NCBI RefSeq assembly: GCF_042683665.1
Contig: NZ_JBHUOO010000012.1
Source: Leeuwenhoekiella polynyae
GTDB lineage: Bacteria > Bacteroidota > Bacteroidia > Flavobacteriales > Flavobacteriaceae
Length of the DNA: 64,000 nucleotides
Direction: 5' to 3' (one strand)
The translations under genes were made by a program, and so were the position numbers. Below the pieces are notes generated by a model. That model had not been told where the DNA came from. It searched no databases and saw only the letters and a program-made list of their open reading frames with translations. Of this stretch, positions 44,257 through 53,755 are shown one piece after another (the first letter of the stretch is position 1; each line of letters starts with the position of its first letter).

Positions 44257-45120
44257 ATGGCTCAGATTATTATTGATAAGCAAAATGGTGAATTAGCCTT
44301 TAGACTAGAACGGTTTGAAAATCTTAATCAATTTGACCATTTACAGCGAAAAAATTATTATTCTATTATTTTGCTACACGGAAGCAACTATACGTTAAAC
44401 GTAGATCTTTCTCATTATGAACTGCAAGGCAACCAAATGATTTTTTTGTCGCCATACCAACCCTTTATGATTTCTTCTAAAGAATCTTGTTCGGGCTGGT
44501 TATTAAATTTTCATCCTGATTTTTTTTGCACGTATCGTCATCAGAACGAAATCGAAACAGAAGGAATTTTGTTTAATAACTTTCACGGCTTACCTCATTT
44601 TAAGATTTCTGAAGAAGCCTTGTTTTTCAATCTCATAGACCAAATCTCAAAAGAGATGGATAGAGATTCTATTGCTCAACATGAAGTTCTAGTGGCTTTT
44701 TTAAAGGTGTTTTTAATAGAAGCAGTGAGACAAAAAAAGGAATTTGATAAAGATATTGTTCCCAAATTTTCTGATAGTCAATCCGAAATATTACAAAATT
44801 TGGTAGATTCTATTGAAAATAATTACTGCGAATTACATTCACCAAAAGAATACGCTGATGCTTTATGTGTTAGCACAAAAACATTAGCAAAGATTGTAAA
44901 AAAATATTTGCAGCAAACACCTAGCTTTTTGATTAGCAATAGAATAATAATAGAAGCCAAACGGGAACTTTATTTAACCTCAAAACCTTTAAAACAAATT
45001 GCAGCAAATCTAGGTTATGATGATGAATTTTATTTTAGTAGGTTTTTCAAAAAGAAAGTAGGTGTTTCTCCTGATAATTATAGAAAGACAGTTGGTTTTG
45101 CCAAATTAGAAAAACTATGA
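44257..45120 (+). CDS. AraC-family transcriptional regulator
   Basis: 287 residues. The N-terminal cupin-like ligand domain (about 20-140, YTLNVDLSHYELQGNQMIFL) is followed by two helix-turn-helix motifs: YADALCVSTKTLAKIVKKYL and LKQIAANLGYDDEFYFSRFF, then KKKVGVSPDNYRK. It is likely to regulate the ABM gene just upstream, which ends in a terminator and would need its own promoter. Confidence 0.9.
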   Translation: MAQIIIDKQNGELAFRLERFENLNQFDHLQRKNYYSIILLHGSNYTLNVDLSHYELQGNQMIFLSPYQPFMISSKESCSGWLLNFHPDFFCTYRHQNEIETEGILFNNFHGLPHFKISEEALFFNLIDQISKEMDRDSIAQHEVLVAFLKVFLIEAVRQKKEFDKDIVPKFSDSQSEILQNLVDSIENNYCELHSPKEYADALCVSTKTLAKIVKKYLQQTPSFLISNRIIIEAKRELYLTSKPLKQIAANLGYDDEFYFSRFFKKKVGVSPDNYRKTVGFAKLEKL

Positions 45121-45256
45121 TTGTATCTTATAATGAAATAGGTTGACCAGTTACCGGTTTGTTATTTTGTTTTTATTGCTGTTTTTTTAAACCATTTACT
45201 GAGCTAATTTCAGACTCACAATTGTTTTACCTAATCCAAATTCTTGTTTTAAAATT

Positions 45257-45820
45257 TTATCCAAAGTACTGAAATATCAGAACATCATCTAAAATCCCTT
45301 TTTCATCGTTATAATCTGCGGCACTACTGTATTTATAGTCTTCCGCGTTTTCAACAAAACCTGCTTTTACAGGATTGTTGTGAACATAATTTATTTTTTG
45401 CCAAATTACATGGTTGCTCCACAATTCAATAGGTTTGTTGTCGTGCCTCCAGAATTGATATCTGTTGACATTAGATGATTTTTCGGCTGCCTTTTTAAAC
45501 TGTTGCAGTAAAAACGCTGTTCTGTTTTCTTCTGTATTTTTTTGAATGGCCTTTACCACCGCTTTGCTGGTAAAGCGTTTAAAATTTCCTAAAAGCTGTT
45601 CCGGCTTTTGTCCTGCAATACTCCTGAAAATTAAATGCACGTGATTGGTCATAATACACCAGGCAATGATTTCCATACCCTTATGGGTCTGACAATAACG
45701 AAGGCTGTCTACTAAAATATCTTTATAGTTGTCCGTGCTAAAAACATCAAGCCATTCCACCACGGCAAAGCTTACAAAGTATAAACCATCGGGATTATGA
45801 AACTTATAATTTCGGCTCAT
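45257..45820 (-). CDS. REP-associated tyrosine transposase (RAYT)
   Basis: 187 residues from the ATG at 45820 (MSRNYKFHNP); the frame is open to 45844. The Y1 HUH fold is clear: GLYFVSFAVVEW, MTNHVHLIF with the HUH histidines H60 and H62, and YVHNNPVKAGFV containing the probable nucleophilic tyrosine. Such proteins nick and move REP palindromes. Dozens of GCGCGAT palindromes lie on both sides, which makes them its probable substrates. Confidence 0.9.
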   Translation of the reverse strand: MSRNYKFHNPDGLYFVSFAVVEWLDVFSTDNYKDILVDSLRYCQTHKGMEIIAWCIMTNHVHLIFRSIAGQKPEQLLGNFKRFTSKAVVKAIQKNTEENRTAFLLQQFKKAAEKSSNVNRYQFWRHDNKPIELWSNHVIWQKINYVHNNPVKAGFVENAEDYKYSSAADYNDEKGILDDVLIFQYFG

Positions 45821-46433
45821 GTTACATAGGATTCTTTCAGTCAAAAAGCTGCTCTAGCATTATTGCTGTTGCTTCAGCGCGATTGTATCGCGCTGATTGA
45901 TACAACTGTCTATCTAAAATACTGAAAATATAAGCGTTGCCTTAGAAATTTTCTGTCGCTTGGGTTAACGGTTTTATTTGCTTCTGTACAGTTTTATTAA
46001 TTAGGAGTGAGGCTGACTGCTTACCACGCGATGCAATCGCGCGGTAACACGAGGTTAGTTTGTTTTTTAATTTGCTTTTGCGCGATTGTATCGCGCAGAG
46101 TTTATTCTAACTGTTTGCCAGGGTAATTCTAACTGCTTACCACGCGATACAATCGCGCGGCAACATGAGATTAGTTTTTTTTACGTTGCTTTTGCGCGAT
46201 TGCATCGCGCATTGATTATTCAAGCTTCTTTCAAATGATATAATCGTGCGGCAGCTAAGGGCGATTGCATCGCGCGGCTTATTACATCAGTCTATCTAAA
46301 ATACTGAAATTTAAGCATAGTCTTAGAAATTTTCTTGCGCTAAGATTGCCTTTTTTCTAGGCTATTGCGCGATTGCATCGCGCTTAGATGATTCTAACTG
46401 CTTACCACGCGATACAATCGCGCGGCAACCTGT

Positions 46434-46536
46434 GAGGCTATATAATAGAATCAGTGTAGTTAACCCTTTTTAAAAACGGAATCGCTCTTAATTTTTTACA
46501 GGAAATGCCCCTTAACGTATTGGGTTTTTAGGGTAG
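46434..46536 (+). repeat. ~105-bp dispersed repeat, copy 2
   Basis: Second copy of the repeat at 42866-42970, in the same orientation, sharing TTTTTTACAGGAAATGCCCC and the flanking words. Confidence 0.8.
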
Positions 46537-46563
46537 TTGGGTTAAGGTTAAGTTTTGGCTTGG

Positions 46564-46857
46564 TTAGTTTTTATCGTGCGATGCAAATGCGCGGAAACAT
46601 CTTAAGGTTTCAGATTTTCTTATTAGCAGCCTTCTTGAAAAGATAAGCAATGAGAATACTAATAAAATGCATAAATAAAATAGAGCAACAAACACGTCAT
46701 GTTGAAAGCATAAATCCGTTCCAGATACTTGTGAAATGCAACCCTCTGATTCGGTCTCATATTTCAGACTTACTGAAGTATTTATTCCCATCAAATAAAA
46801 CAACGGAATTCCTATTAAAAACAGGATCAACAGTAAAAAGTAAATAGATTTTTTCAA
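46564..46857 (-). CDS. Small membrane hypothetical protein
   Basis: 97 residues with two transmembrane helices (about 4-24 and 57-74) around an extracytoplasmic loop with two cysteines (GCISQVSGTDLCF). The last 11 residues (CFRAFASHDKN) and the stop are encoded by a degenerate REP palindrome, so the original C-terminus was probably replaced. The function is not recognised. Confidence 0.5.
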   Translation of the reverse strand: MKKSIYFLLLILFLIGIPLFYLMGINTSVSLKYETESEGCISQVSGTDLCFQHDVFVALFYLCILLVFSLLIFSRRLLIRKSETLRCFRAFASHDKN

Positions 46858-47154
46858 GAAAATACTGTTTTGAGATTGTGCCTAATGTATGATAGCGTTG
46901 TTTCGGTTTAGATAATTGTAACTAATTACCACGCGATACAATCGCGCGGCAACTAGGGGAACTTTTTTTACTTAGTGCTCTAATTTTAATTATTTATCAC
47001 AAGATACAATCGTGAGGTAATATAGGAAATCAAAGTGTCATTCTCTCCAAATTAATTTTCCATTAGAGTGTCGTTTGGGCCTGATTGTAACAAGGCAAAC
47101 ACAGCCTGTATTCCTTGAGCATGCTTCATAAGGAATCGTATTATTTAGTAAGGC

Positions 47155-47539
47155 CTATTCTTTCGTAATTAGTTTATTTGAGATTCGTTCACTTTGTTTA
47201 CAATCATTTACGCCAACAATTATAAATTCAATTTCTAGTCTTGAATCTTTCATTGATTCTAAGTCAAGATTTAGTTGATTAAAGTTGTACGCTTTCTGAA
47301 TCTCATTAGCTTTTTTATTTTCAACCTTTCTCCTAAATGAAAATCATTTGAGAATAAATTTTCGCATTTCGCTTGTAAAAATCTATAAGGTTGGTTGTCT
47401 GTTTGGCATTTTCATCTAGTAGAATATTGAATAAATACCATAAATAATTTTCTATACTTATGGAGCATTCTTTTTTCCAAACTTCATAATGATTGACAAT
47501 GTTCTTCTCGGGCATACCAAATTCATTGAAGAAGGGCAT
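47155..47539 (-). pseudogene. Frameshifted hypothetical gene
   Basis: A frame from the ATG at 47539 (MPFFNEFGMPEKNIVNHYEV...) ends at 47333. The coding character continues at once in another frame: RRKVENKKANEIQKAYNFNQ, then LNLDLESMKDSRLEIEFIIV and VGVNDCKQ...SNKLITKE to a TAG at 47157-47155. One inserted or lost base near 47340 explains this. The product, about 127 residues, is not recognised. Composition is more AT-rich than flanking core genes. Confidence 0.55.
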
Positions 47540-47743
47540 ATAATTTTTGATTAGCTAATCGAGATTTTTTTTCTTATTAGTCACGGTTTATTTATTTGAA
47601 GCCGATTTTTTTCCATTTTTAGAGTTGCTCTTAAATCGCAATACTTTACGAATCATTTAAAACTATCAATTTAACTACTCAACATTCAGGTTATCAGTGT
47701 TTTTTAATCCAAAGTTATCAACGCCACAACCCAATACTAAAAA

Positions 47744-47775
47744 AAGCGACCACCTATTCAGTGACCGCTTTTAAG
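47744..47775 (-). terminator. Terminator of clpB
   Basis: On the minus strand AAAGCGGTCAC and GTGGTCGCTTTTTTT pair, followed by a T run, 22 bases after the clpB stop. Confidence 0.75.
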
Positions 47776-47796
47776 TTATTAGACAACCAGAGCTCT

Positions 47797-50400
47797 TCAG
47801 TCGTTATTGACCAGATCGTTTTGATTGCGGAACACGAGTTCGTCATCAAAGGCATCCAGTAAAATGATACTGTCTGTAGTTACCTTACCACTCAGGATTT
47901 CTTTAGAAAGCTGGTTGAGCACTTCTTTCTGAATCGTACGTTTTACCGGGCGAGCCCCAAACTCCGGCTGAAAGCCTTTGTCTGCGAGATAGGTAATAGC
48001 TTCAGACGTAGCATCTAAGGTGATGCCTTGTTTGCTCAGCATTTTAGTCACGCCTTTGAGTTGTAAACCAACAACATTCTTGATGTCTTTTCGCGTAAGC
48101 GGTGTAAACATCACAATATCGTCAATACGGTTTATAAACTCTGGTCGTATGGTCTGTTTCAACATCCCCAGTACTTCTACTTTAGCACCTTCCATCGCAG
48201 TCTCGGGATCTTTGATGCTCTCAAATTTCTCCTGTATGATGTGGCTTCCCATATTAGAGGTCATAATGATGATGGTGTTTTTAAAGTCGGCTAAGCGGCC
48301 TTTGTTGTCTGTAAGTCGACCTTCATCAAGTACTTGCAATAAAATGTTAAACGTGTCGGGATGTGCTTTTTCAATTTCATCAAGTAAAATCACCGAATAA
48401 GGCTTGCGACGTACGGCTTCTGTTAATTGTCCGCCTTCATCATAACCCACATATCCCGGAGGCGCACCTACCAGACGGCTCACGCTGTGACGCTCCTGAT
48501 ATTCACTCATATCAATACGGGTCAGGTTGTTTTCGTCATCAAACAGGTATTCTGCCAGCGCTTTTGCAAGTTCGGTTTTACCCACACCGGTGGTCCCGAG
48601 GAATAAGAACGAACCAATAGGTCGTTTTTGATCCTGCAGGCCGGCACGGCTTCTGCGTACCGCATCACTCACTGCAACAATCGCTTCCTGTTGCCCAACC
48701 ACACGTTTGTGGAGTTCGGTTTCAAGATGAAGGAGTTTCTCGCGCTCGCTTTGCAGCATTTTGGTCACCGGTATTCCGGTCCATTTTGCGACAACTTCTG
48801 CAATATCTTCACTGGTAACTTCTTCCTTGATCAAGGTATTCTCCCCCTGACCGGCCAAAGCTACCTGCAATTTCTCAAGTTCTTCCTGAGCTTGTTTGAT
48901 CTTGCCGTAGCGTAATTCTGCTACCAGACCGTAGTTTCCTTCGCGCTCAGCACGCTCCGCTTCGAGCTTATAGTTTTCAATATCCTGTTTTGCATTCTGA
49001 ATATTGTCAACCACATCTTTTTCACTTTTCCACTTGGCGTTGATCTCGTTGCGCTCTTCTTTTAAGTTCGCCAAATCTGCGTGAAGGGACTTGAGTTTGC
49101 TCTCGTCCTTTTCACGTTTAATCGCCTCGATCTCGATCTCTAGCTGCATAATCTTTCGGTCTAAAACATCGAGCTCTTCCGGCTTAGAGTTGATTTCCAT
49201 ACGCATTTTTGAAGCCGCCTCGTCCATTAGGTCAATCGCCTTATCGGGTAAAAACCGGTTGGTGATATAGCGCTGTGAAAGCTCCACAGCTGCAATGATC
49301 GCATTGTCTTTAATGCGAACTTTATGATGGGTCTCGTATTTCTCTTTAATTCCACGTAAAATGGAAATCGCAGATTCATTATCCGGTTCCATTACATTTA
49401 CTTTCTGAAAACGTCTTTCTAAAGCTTTGTCTTTTTCAAAGTATTTTTGGTACTCATCAAGAGTGGTGGCACCTATCGCACGCAATTCGCCACGAGCGAG
49501 AGCAGGTTTTAAGATATTTGCCGCATCCATTGCACCCTGACCGCCACCGGCACCAACTAGCGTATGAATCTCGTCAATAAACAAGACGATATCTCCTGCA
49601 CTTTCAGTCACTTCTTTGATCACGGCTTTTAAGCGCTCTTCAAATTCGCCTTTATACTTGGCTCCGGCAATCAACGCACCCATATCTAACGCCCAGATCT
49701 GTTTTTCCTGAAGGTTTTCGGGAACATCCCCGTCAACAATACGGTGGGCAAGACCTTCTGCAATTGCAGTTTTACCGGTACCGGGTTCTCCTACAAGAAT
49801 CGGGTTGTTTTTGGTTCTACGCGAAAGGATCTGCAAAATTCTGCGAATCTCTTCATCGCGACCAATTACCGGATCCAGCTTTCCATCACGCGCTAACTGA
49901 TTGAGGTTTTTAGCGTATTTGCTTAACGAATTATAGGTTTCTTCAGCGCTTTGCGAAGTCACGCGGTCGCCTTTACGCAATTCTTCAATCGCTGCTTTGA
50001 GGTGTTTTTCGGTAACGCCCTGATCTTTTAAGATCTGCCCTATTTTAGAACTCGATTTAAAAATCGCGAGAATAAGATGCTCCAGCGAAACATACTCATC
50101 ATTCATTTTCTTGGCGATGTTACCCGCTTCGGTCACCGTTTTACCGGCTTCGCGAGACAGCATAATATCGCCACCGCTTACTTTAGGAAAGCTGGTAAGT
50201 GTGCTTTCTAATATCTGTTTGAGCAAATTGATATTCACGTCCAGTTTCTGCAATAGAAACGGAGTTACATTCTCATCAACTTCAAGAATAGCCTTAAAAA
50301 TATGCTCATTCTCAATCTGCTGATGGCCATACCCCTGGGCAAGCGCCTGAGCCTGCTGTATGGCTTCTTGTGATTTGATTGTAAAATTATTAAAGTTCAT
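47797..50400 (-). CDS. clpB: ATP-dependent chaperone ClpB
   Basis: 867 residues from the ATG at 50400 (MNFNNFTIKS); the longer frame to 50463 adds a non-conserved leader. Order: Clp N domains, first AAA+ (GEPGTGKTAIAEGLA, VLFIDEIHTLVGAG), a long coiled-coil middle domain (LDRKIMQLEIEIEAIKREKD), second AAA+ (GTTGVGKTELAKALAEYLF, VILLDEIEKAH) and the small C-terminal domain. It disaggregates proteins together with DnaK. There is no CIRCE-like element, but a twin hairpin lies upstream. Confidence 0.97.
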   Translation of the reverse strand: MNFNNFTIKSQEAIQQAQALAQGYGHQQIENEHIFKAILEVDENVTPFLLQKLDVNINLLKQILESTLTSFPKVSGGDIMLSREAGKTVTEAGNIAKKMNDEYVSLEHLILAIFKSSSKIGQILKDQGVTEKHLKAAIEELRKGDRVTSQSAEETYNSLSKYAKNLNQLARDGKLDPVIGRDEEIRRILQILSRRTKNNPILVGEPGTGKTAIAEGLAHRIVDGDVPENLQEKQIWALDMGALIAGAKYKGEFEERLKAVIKEVTESAGDIVLFIDEIHTLVGAGGGQGAMDAANILKPALARGELRAIGATTLDEYQKYFEKDKALERRFQKVNVMEPDNESAISILRGIKEKYETHHKVRIKDNAIIAAVELSQRYITNRFLPDKAIDLMDEAASKMRMEINSKPEELDVLDRKIMQLEIEIEAIKREKDESKLKSLHADLANLKEERNEINAKWKSEKDVVDNIQNAKQDIENYKLEAERAEREGNYGLVAELRYGKIKQAQEELEKLQVALAGQGENTLIKEEVTSEDIAEVVAKWTGIPVTKMLQSEREKLLHLETELHKRVVGQQEAIVAVSDAVRRSRAGLQDQKRPIGSFLFLGTTGVGKTELAKALAEYLFDDENNLTRIDMSEYQERHSVSRLVGAPPGYVGYDEGGQLTEAVRRKPYSVILLDEIEKAHPDTFNILLQVLDEGRLTDNKGRLADFKNTIIIMTSNMGSHIIQEKFESIKDPETAMEGAKVEVLGMLKQTIRPEFINRIDDIVMFTPLTRKDIKNVVGLQLKGVTKMLSKQGITLDATSEAITYLADKGFQPEFGARPVKRTIQKEVLNQLSKEILSGKVTTDSIILLDAFDDELVFRNQNDLVNND

Positions 50401-50482
50401 CGTGTCTATATGTTTGTGCCTCTTGAGAGGATTACTGTATTGATTTCTGCTAAGCAATGGCAACTACTATACCATAGAAATT

Positions 50483-50533
50483 AACCGACTTTTCGTCAGT
50501 TTTTGCCTGATTTTAACCGACTTTTTGTCGGTT
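50483..50533. promoter_or_regulatory. Twin hairpin upstream of clpB
   Basis: AACCGAC-TTTTT-GTCGGTT (50515-50533) is a perfect hairpin. AACCGAC-TTTTC-GTCAGTT (50483-50501) is a copy with one mismatch, exactly 32 bp away in direct orientation. They lie 83-133 bases before the clpB start, in a divergent gap. A stress-response operator is the likeliest reading. Confidence 0.5.
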
Positions 50534-50724
50534 GGAGTGTTTGGATTTTCTTAGTAGAAAAGCCCGGTTTCTTTCTTTAAATTTGCCCGTTAATAGGGAT
50601 TAAAATACTTGGAGTCTTTAATCGAAGTTACAGGCTTAACGCTTTGTTTTTTGAGATTGACCTTAAGTAAAGTTACCCACGCTTTATGATAATGAGCGTT
50701 AATGAAATTAAAAAGAATAGTGTT

Positions 50725-51117
50725 ATGGGATTTTTTGACAAGTTTAAAAGTGCGAGAGATATCGCAAAAGAAGAACTAAAAGAAATGAACTGGATTCAGC
50801 TAGAACGTGAGCAACAGTTGGAAGAGATTGTTGAGGTTTCTAATGCTGTACCGGTTTTAATTTTTAAACACAGCACCACCTGCGGAATCAGTAAAATGGC
50901 GTTGCGTAGTTTTGAGCGTGCGTATGATTATGATAAGAAGGAAATAGAACCTTATTTCTTAGACTTAAAAGCACATCGTGATATCAGCAGTGCAATAGCA
51001 GAAAAATTTAATGTACAGCATGAGAGTCCGCAAATTTTACTTATCAAAAACGGAACAGCGGTGTATCATACTTCTCACGGAGCTATTGATGCAGAAAGCC
51101 TGCGTTCTAAACTCTAG
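50725..51117 (+). CDS. ytxJ: YtxJ-type bacillithiol-system redox protein
   Basis: 130 residues from the ATG at 50725 (MGFFDKFKSA); the frame is open to 50686. Thioredoxin-like fold with the motif HSTTCGISKMA (monothiol TCGIS) and ESPQILLIKNG with the cis-proline, as in the DUF2847/YtxJ family linked to bacillithiol. It presumably de-bacillithiolates proteins in the cytoplasm. A terminator follows. Confidence 0.88.
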   Translation: MGFFDKFKSARDIAKEELKEMNWIQLEREQQLEEIVEVSNAVPVLIFKHSTTCGISKMALRSFERAYDYDKKEIEPYFLDLKAHRDISSAIAEKFNVQHESPQILLIKNGTAVYHTSHGAIDAESLRSKL

Positions 51118-51146
51118 AAATACACAGTGTATATACATGCAAAAAC

Positions 51147-51173
51147 CCGAAGCAAGCGCTTCGGGTTTTTTAT
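51147..51173 (+). terminator. Intrinsic terminator of ytxJ
   Basis: AACCCGAAGC and GCTTCGGGTTTTTT pair around a short loop. Confidence 0.9.
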
Positions 51174-51307
51174 ACCTATTAAATGGTTATTTATACGAAG
51201 ACGGCTAAATCTAATAAACAATAACCGTAGTTTTTAACAGGTTGGTTGGTAATATTATCAAATATGGTAAAAAAAAATGATAATATAACAATTTATTTAA
51301 AATTTTG

Positions 51308-53755
51308 TTAAAACATTCCGTTGTCGTCTTTTACATTGTCTTCCCGGCTTTTACGTTTTTTAGCACGGAACTTACTATCGCCAAAACGGTAGTTAAACCC
51401 TACATAAACCGTATTGCTTTCCCAGTTAAATTGTCCCTGTAGTGCGTAAGGATTGGTAGCTGTAAAGCGTGCTTTCATCGTATTGAAGATGTCGTTGTAA
51501 TTTAAACTTACTGTTCCTTTACCTTCAAAAATGGAGTAGCGAGCCCCTATGTTTGTCATAAACATCGACTTGTTAGAGAACTGAATACCTTTTTGTGGCC
51601 CTCTAAACATCGCAAAAGCAGTAAATGTCAATTGCTTGGTTGCGGTAAAATTGTTGATCATACGTACATTATAAACCGTATTTTCAATCTCTTTAGTGTT
51701 CTGTGTGATATCTGCAGTTGTTGGGTTTTCAATATTAGGATCTAAAGATTCTGTGATGCCCATTTGTGTTTGATTAAACAAATCAAAACTAGCATTAATA
51801 CTCCACCATTCTAACGGCTTGTAATTGCTGCTTACCTCAAAACCATAGGCAGTCGTAGCATCAAAATTGTCATTGGTCAACACCATCCGATCCAGATTAA
51901 AACGGTCTACATATACTGCTTGATTGATCAGGTCGTCTATCATTCGGTAGAAAACGCCGGCTGTAATGCTACCTTTCTCTAAAGAACGGGTATAGTTTGC
52001 TTCAATGGAGTTGGTAAACTGCGGTCTTAGGTTTACGTTACCATATTCGGTAACCAAAGGCGAACTCCATTCTCTAATCGGGTTTACTTGTCCAACTCCA
52101 GGGCGGTCTATACGCCTGCTGTAACTTACCTGATATTGGTTTTTTTCCGAAGGATTAAAGGTCACATAAGCCGAAGGATACAACTCAAAATAATCATTAG
52201 TAAATGCTCTTACGCTATTGGTATCTGCGGCAACATTTACCTGCTCTGCACGCACGCCTGCCTGATAAGACCATTTTTCATAACTTTTACCATAGGTCAC
52301 ATAAGCCGAATAAATATCTCTGCTGTAATCAAACTGTGTATTAGGAGTAGGGATGAGGTTTCCGCTTGCGTTAAATGATTGACCCGTACTGCTGTAGCCA
52401 ATATCTGTATTGAACAAGATCGCCTGAAGTCCCAATTCTAACTTTTCACTATCAGATAACGGATTTACATAATCCAGATTTAGAGTCGTTCGGTCTCTTT
52501 TAGTATCTACAAAATCTTCGTAGTCAGAAAGCTGAGTGGCTCCTGTAAAATCAAAATAAGTATCTTCATCAGCATCAAAAGTGTTGTAGTCTGCCTCAAA
52601 CTCAATATTGTGACCTTCTTTTTCAAAATCCAATTTGTAGTCAAAGTTATACTGTTGAGAATAATTGTCCATATCCGCTCCAAAATCCTGAAGCAAATTA
52701 CGCGTAGCATCATCAGCATACACAATGTTGATGGTTCCGCCCGGCTCGCCTTTAAAGCTGTTTTGAGAAGTAAATAACGAAATTGTGTTTTTGTCATTTA
52801 AATATACATCCAGTCCCACTTTTAATAGGTGTGAGTTTTGATCATTTAGCATATCAAAAAACTGAGTAGAATTATCACCTTCACGAAAAATAGTACCATA
52901 ATTAGCGCGCTTTGCGATGGTATTACTGTAATTAGAATACAGGTTGAATTTACCGTTGCGGTAGTTTAGATTTAAACCGCTGTTGAATTGTGGATTTTTC
53001 TCGTAAGCTAATCCGGCACTCACGTCTCCGTTAAAACCTATGTTCACATTTTTGTGCAATACAATATTGATGATCCCGCTCATTCCATCAGGATTGTATT
53101 TGGCTGAAGGATTGGTGATCAATTCTATTTTTTTGATCGAATTAGAAGGCAATTGCTTCAATAATTGGTCTGGTGGAATGTTAGATAATTTACCGTCAAC
53201 CATAACCTGTACATTACTGTTTCCGCGCAGCGTAAGTGCTCCGGATTGCTGATCAAGATTTACTGAGGGAATGTTATTCATAATATCTGCAGCAGAAGCT
53301 CCTGCAGTCGTGAGATCTTTTCCCACATTAATAACCTTGCGGTCAATTTTTTGCTCAATGGTAGTGCGTTCTGCAACAATATTTACCGCGTCTAGTTCTG
53401 CTGCAACCGGACTCAAATTGAGTTTGCCCATATCGTGCTCTCGGTGCTGACGGTCAATTTTTAAGTCACGTTCAAAAGCTTCATAGCCTATAAACTGAAC
53501 TTTTAGCGTGTAGATCCCTTCCGGTATTTTTTTGATTTCAAATACGCCATCATCGTTGGTGATTCCACCAGTAAGCGTTTCGCCATTTGATTTACTAATG
53601 ACGATAGTAGCATAAGGAATGGGCTGATTGAGGTCTGCGTCTATGACAACTCCCGTTACAGAACCGGTTACCACATCTGTGGGTTTGGGCTGTGCAAAAA
53701 GCAACGTTGTACATAAAATAAAAAGTAGGCTGAATAGCCCTTGGTTAGATTTCAT
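51308..53755 (-). CDS. TonB-receptor-like outer-membrane barrel protein
   Basis: 815 residues with a signal peptide (LLFILCTTLLFAQ). A carboxypeptidase-regulatory-like domain (30-115, GVVIDADLNQPIPYATIVIS) precedes a plug-like part (ADIMNNIPSVNLDQQSG, VMVDGKLSNI, IKKIELITNPSAKYNPDGMS). A long barrel follows (OMP_b-brl_3 group), ending VYVGFNYRFG and a Lys/Arg-rich tail. No TonB box is obvious. The ligand is unknown. Members are common in Bacteroidota. Confidence 0.88.
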   Translation of the reverse strand: MKSNQGLFSLLFILCTTLLFAQPKPTDVVTGSVTGVVIDADLNQPIPYATIVISKSNGETLTGGITNDDGVFEIKKIPEGIYTLKVQFIGYEAFERDLKIDRQHREHDMGKLNLSPVAAELDAVNIVAERTTIEQKIDRKVINVGKDLTTAGASAADIMNNIPSVNLDQQSGALTLRGNSNVQVMVDGKLSNIPPDQLLKQLPSNSIKKIELITNPSAKYNPDGMSGIINIVLHKNVNIGFNGDVSAGLAYEKNPQFNSGLNLNYRNGKFNLYSNYSNTIAKRANYGTIFREGDNSTQFFDMLNDQNSHLLKVGLDVYLNDKNTISLFTSQNSFKGEPGGTINIVYADDATRNLLQDFGADMDNYSQQYNFDYKLDFEKEGHNIEFEADYNTFDADEDTYFDFTGATQLSDYEDFVDTKRDRTTLNLDYVNPLSDSEKLELGLQAILFNTDIGYSSTGQSFNASGNLIPTPNTQFDYSRDIYSAYVTYGKSYEKWSYQAGVRAEQVNVAADTNSVRAFTNDYFELYPSAYVTFNPSEKNQYQVSYSRRIDRPGVGQVNPIREWSSPLVTEYGNVNLRPQFTNSIEANYTRSLEKGSITAGVFYRMIDDLINQAVYVDRFNLDRMVLTNDNFDATTAYGFEVSSNYKPLEWWSINASFDLFNQTQMGITESLDPNIENPTTADITQNTKEIENTVYNVRMINNFTATKQLTFTAFAMFRGPQKGIQFSNKSMFMTNIGARYSIFEGKGTVSLNYNDIFNTMKARFTATNPYALQGQFNWESNTVYVGFNYRFGDSKFRAKKRKSREDNVKDDNGMF

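Larger units (their letters stand above)
45870..46960. repeat. REP/BIME cluster next to the RAYT gene
   Basis: Palindromes of the type GCGCGATTGNATCGCGC lie at about 45877, 46079, 46194, 46258 and 46366. The reverse type ACGCGATNCAATCGCGCGG lies at about 46026, 46142, 46404 and 46931. Degenerate copies are near 46572, 46990 and 47085. Opposite types alternate and are joined by GCAACATGAGATTAG and TTTTGCTTTTG words, as in bipartite BIMEs. The phrase TCTATCTAAAATACTGAAA also repeats (45909, 46290). Confidence 0.88.

Noticed and set aside
45870..46960. CRISPR array from the regularly recurring palindromes
   Set aside because: Spacing is irregular, orientation alternates and the linkers repeat, which is the pattern of REP/BIME elements.
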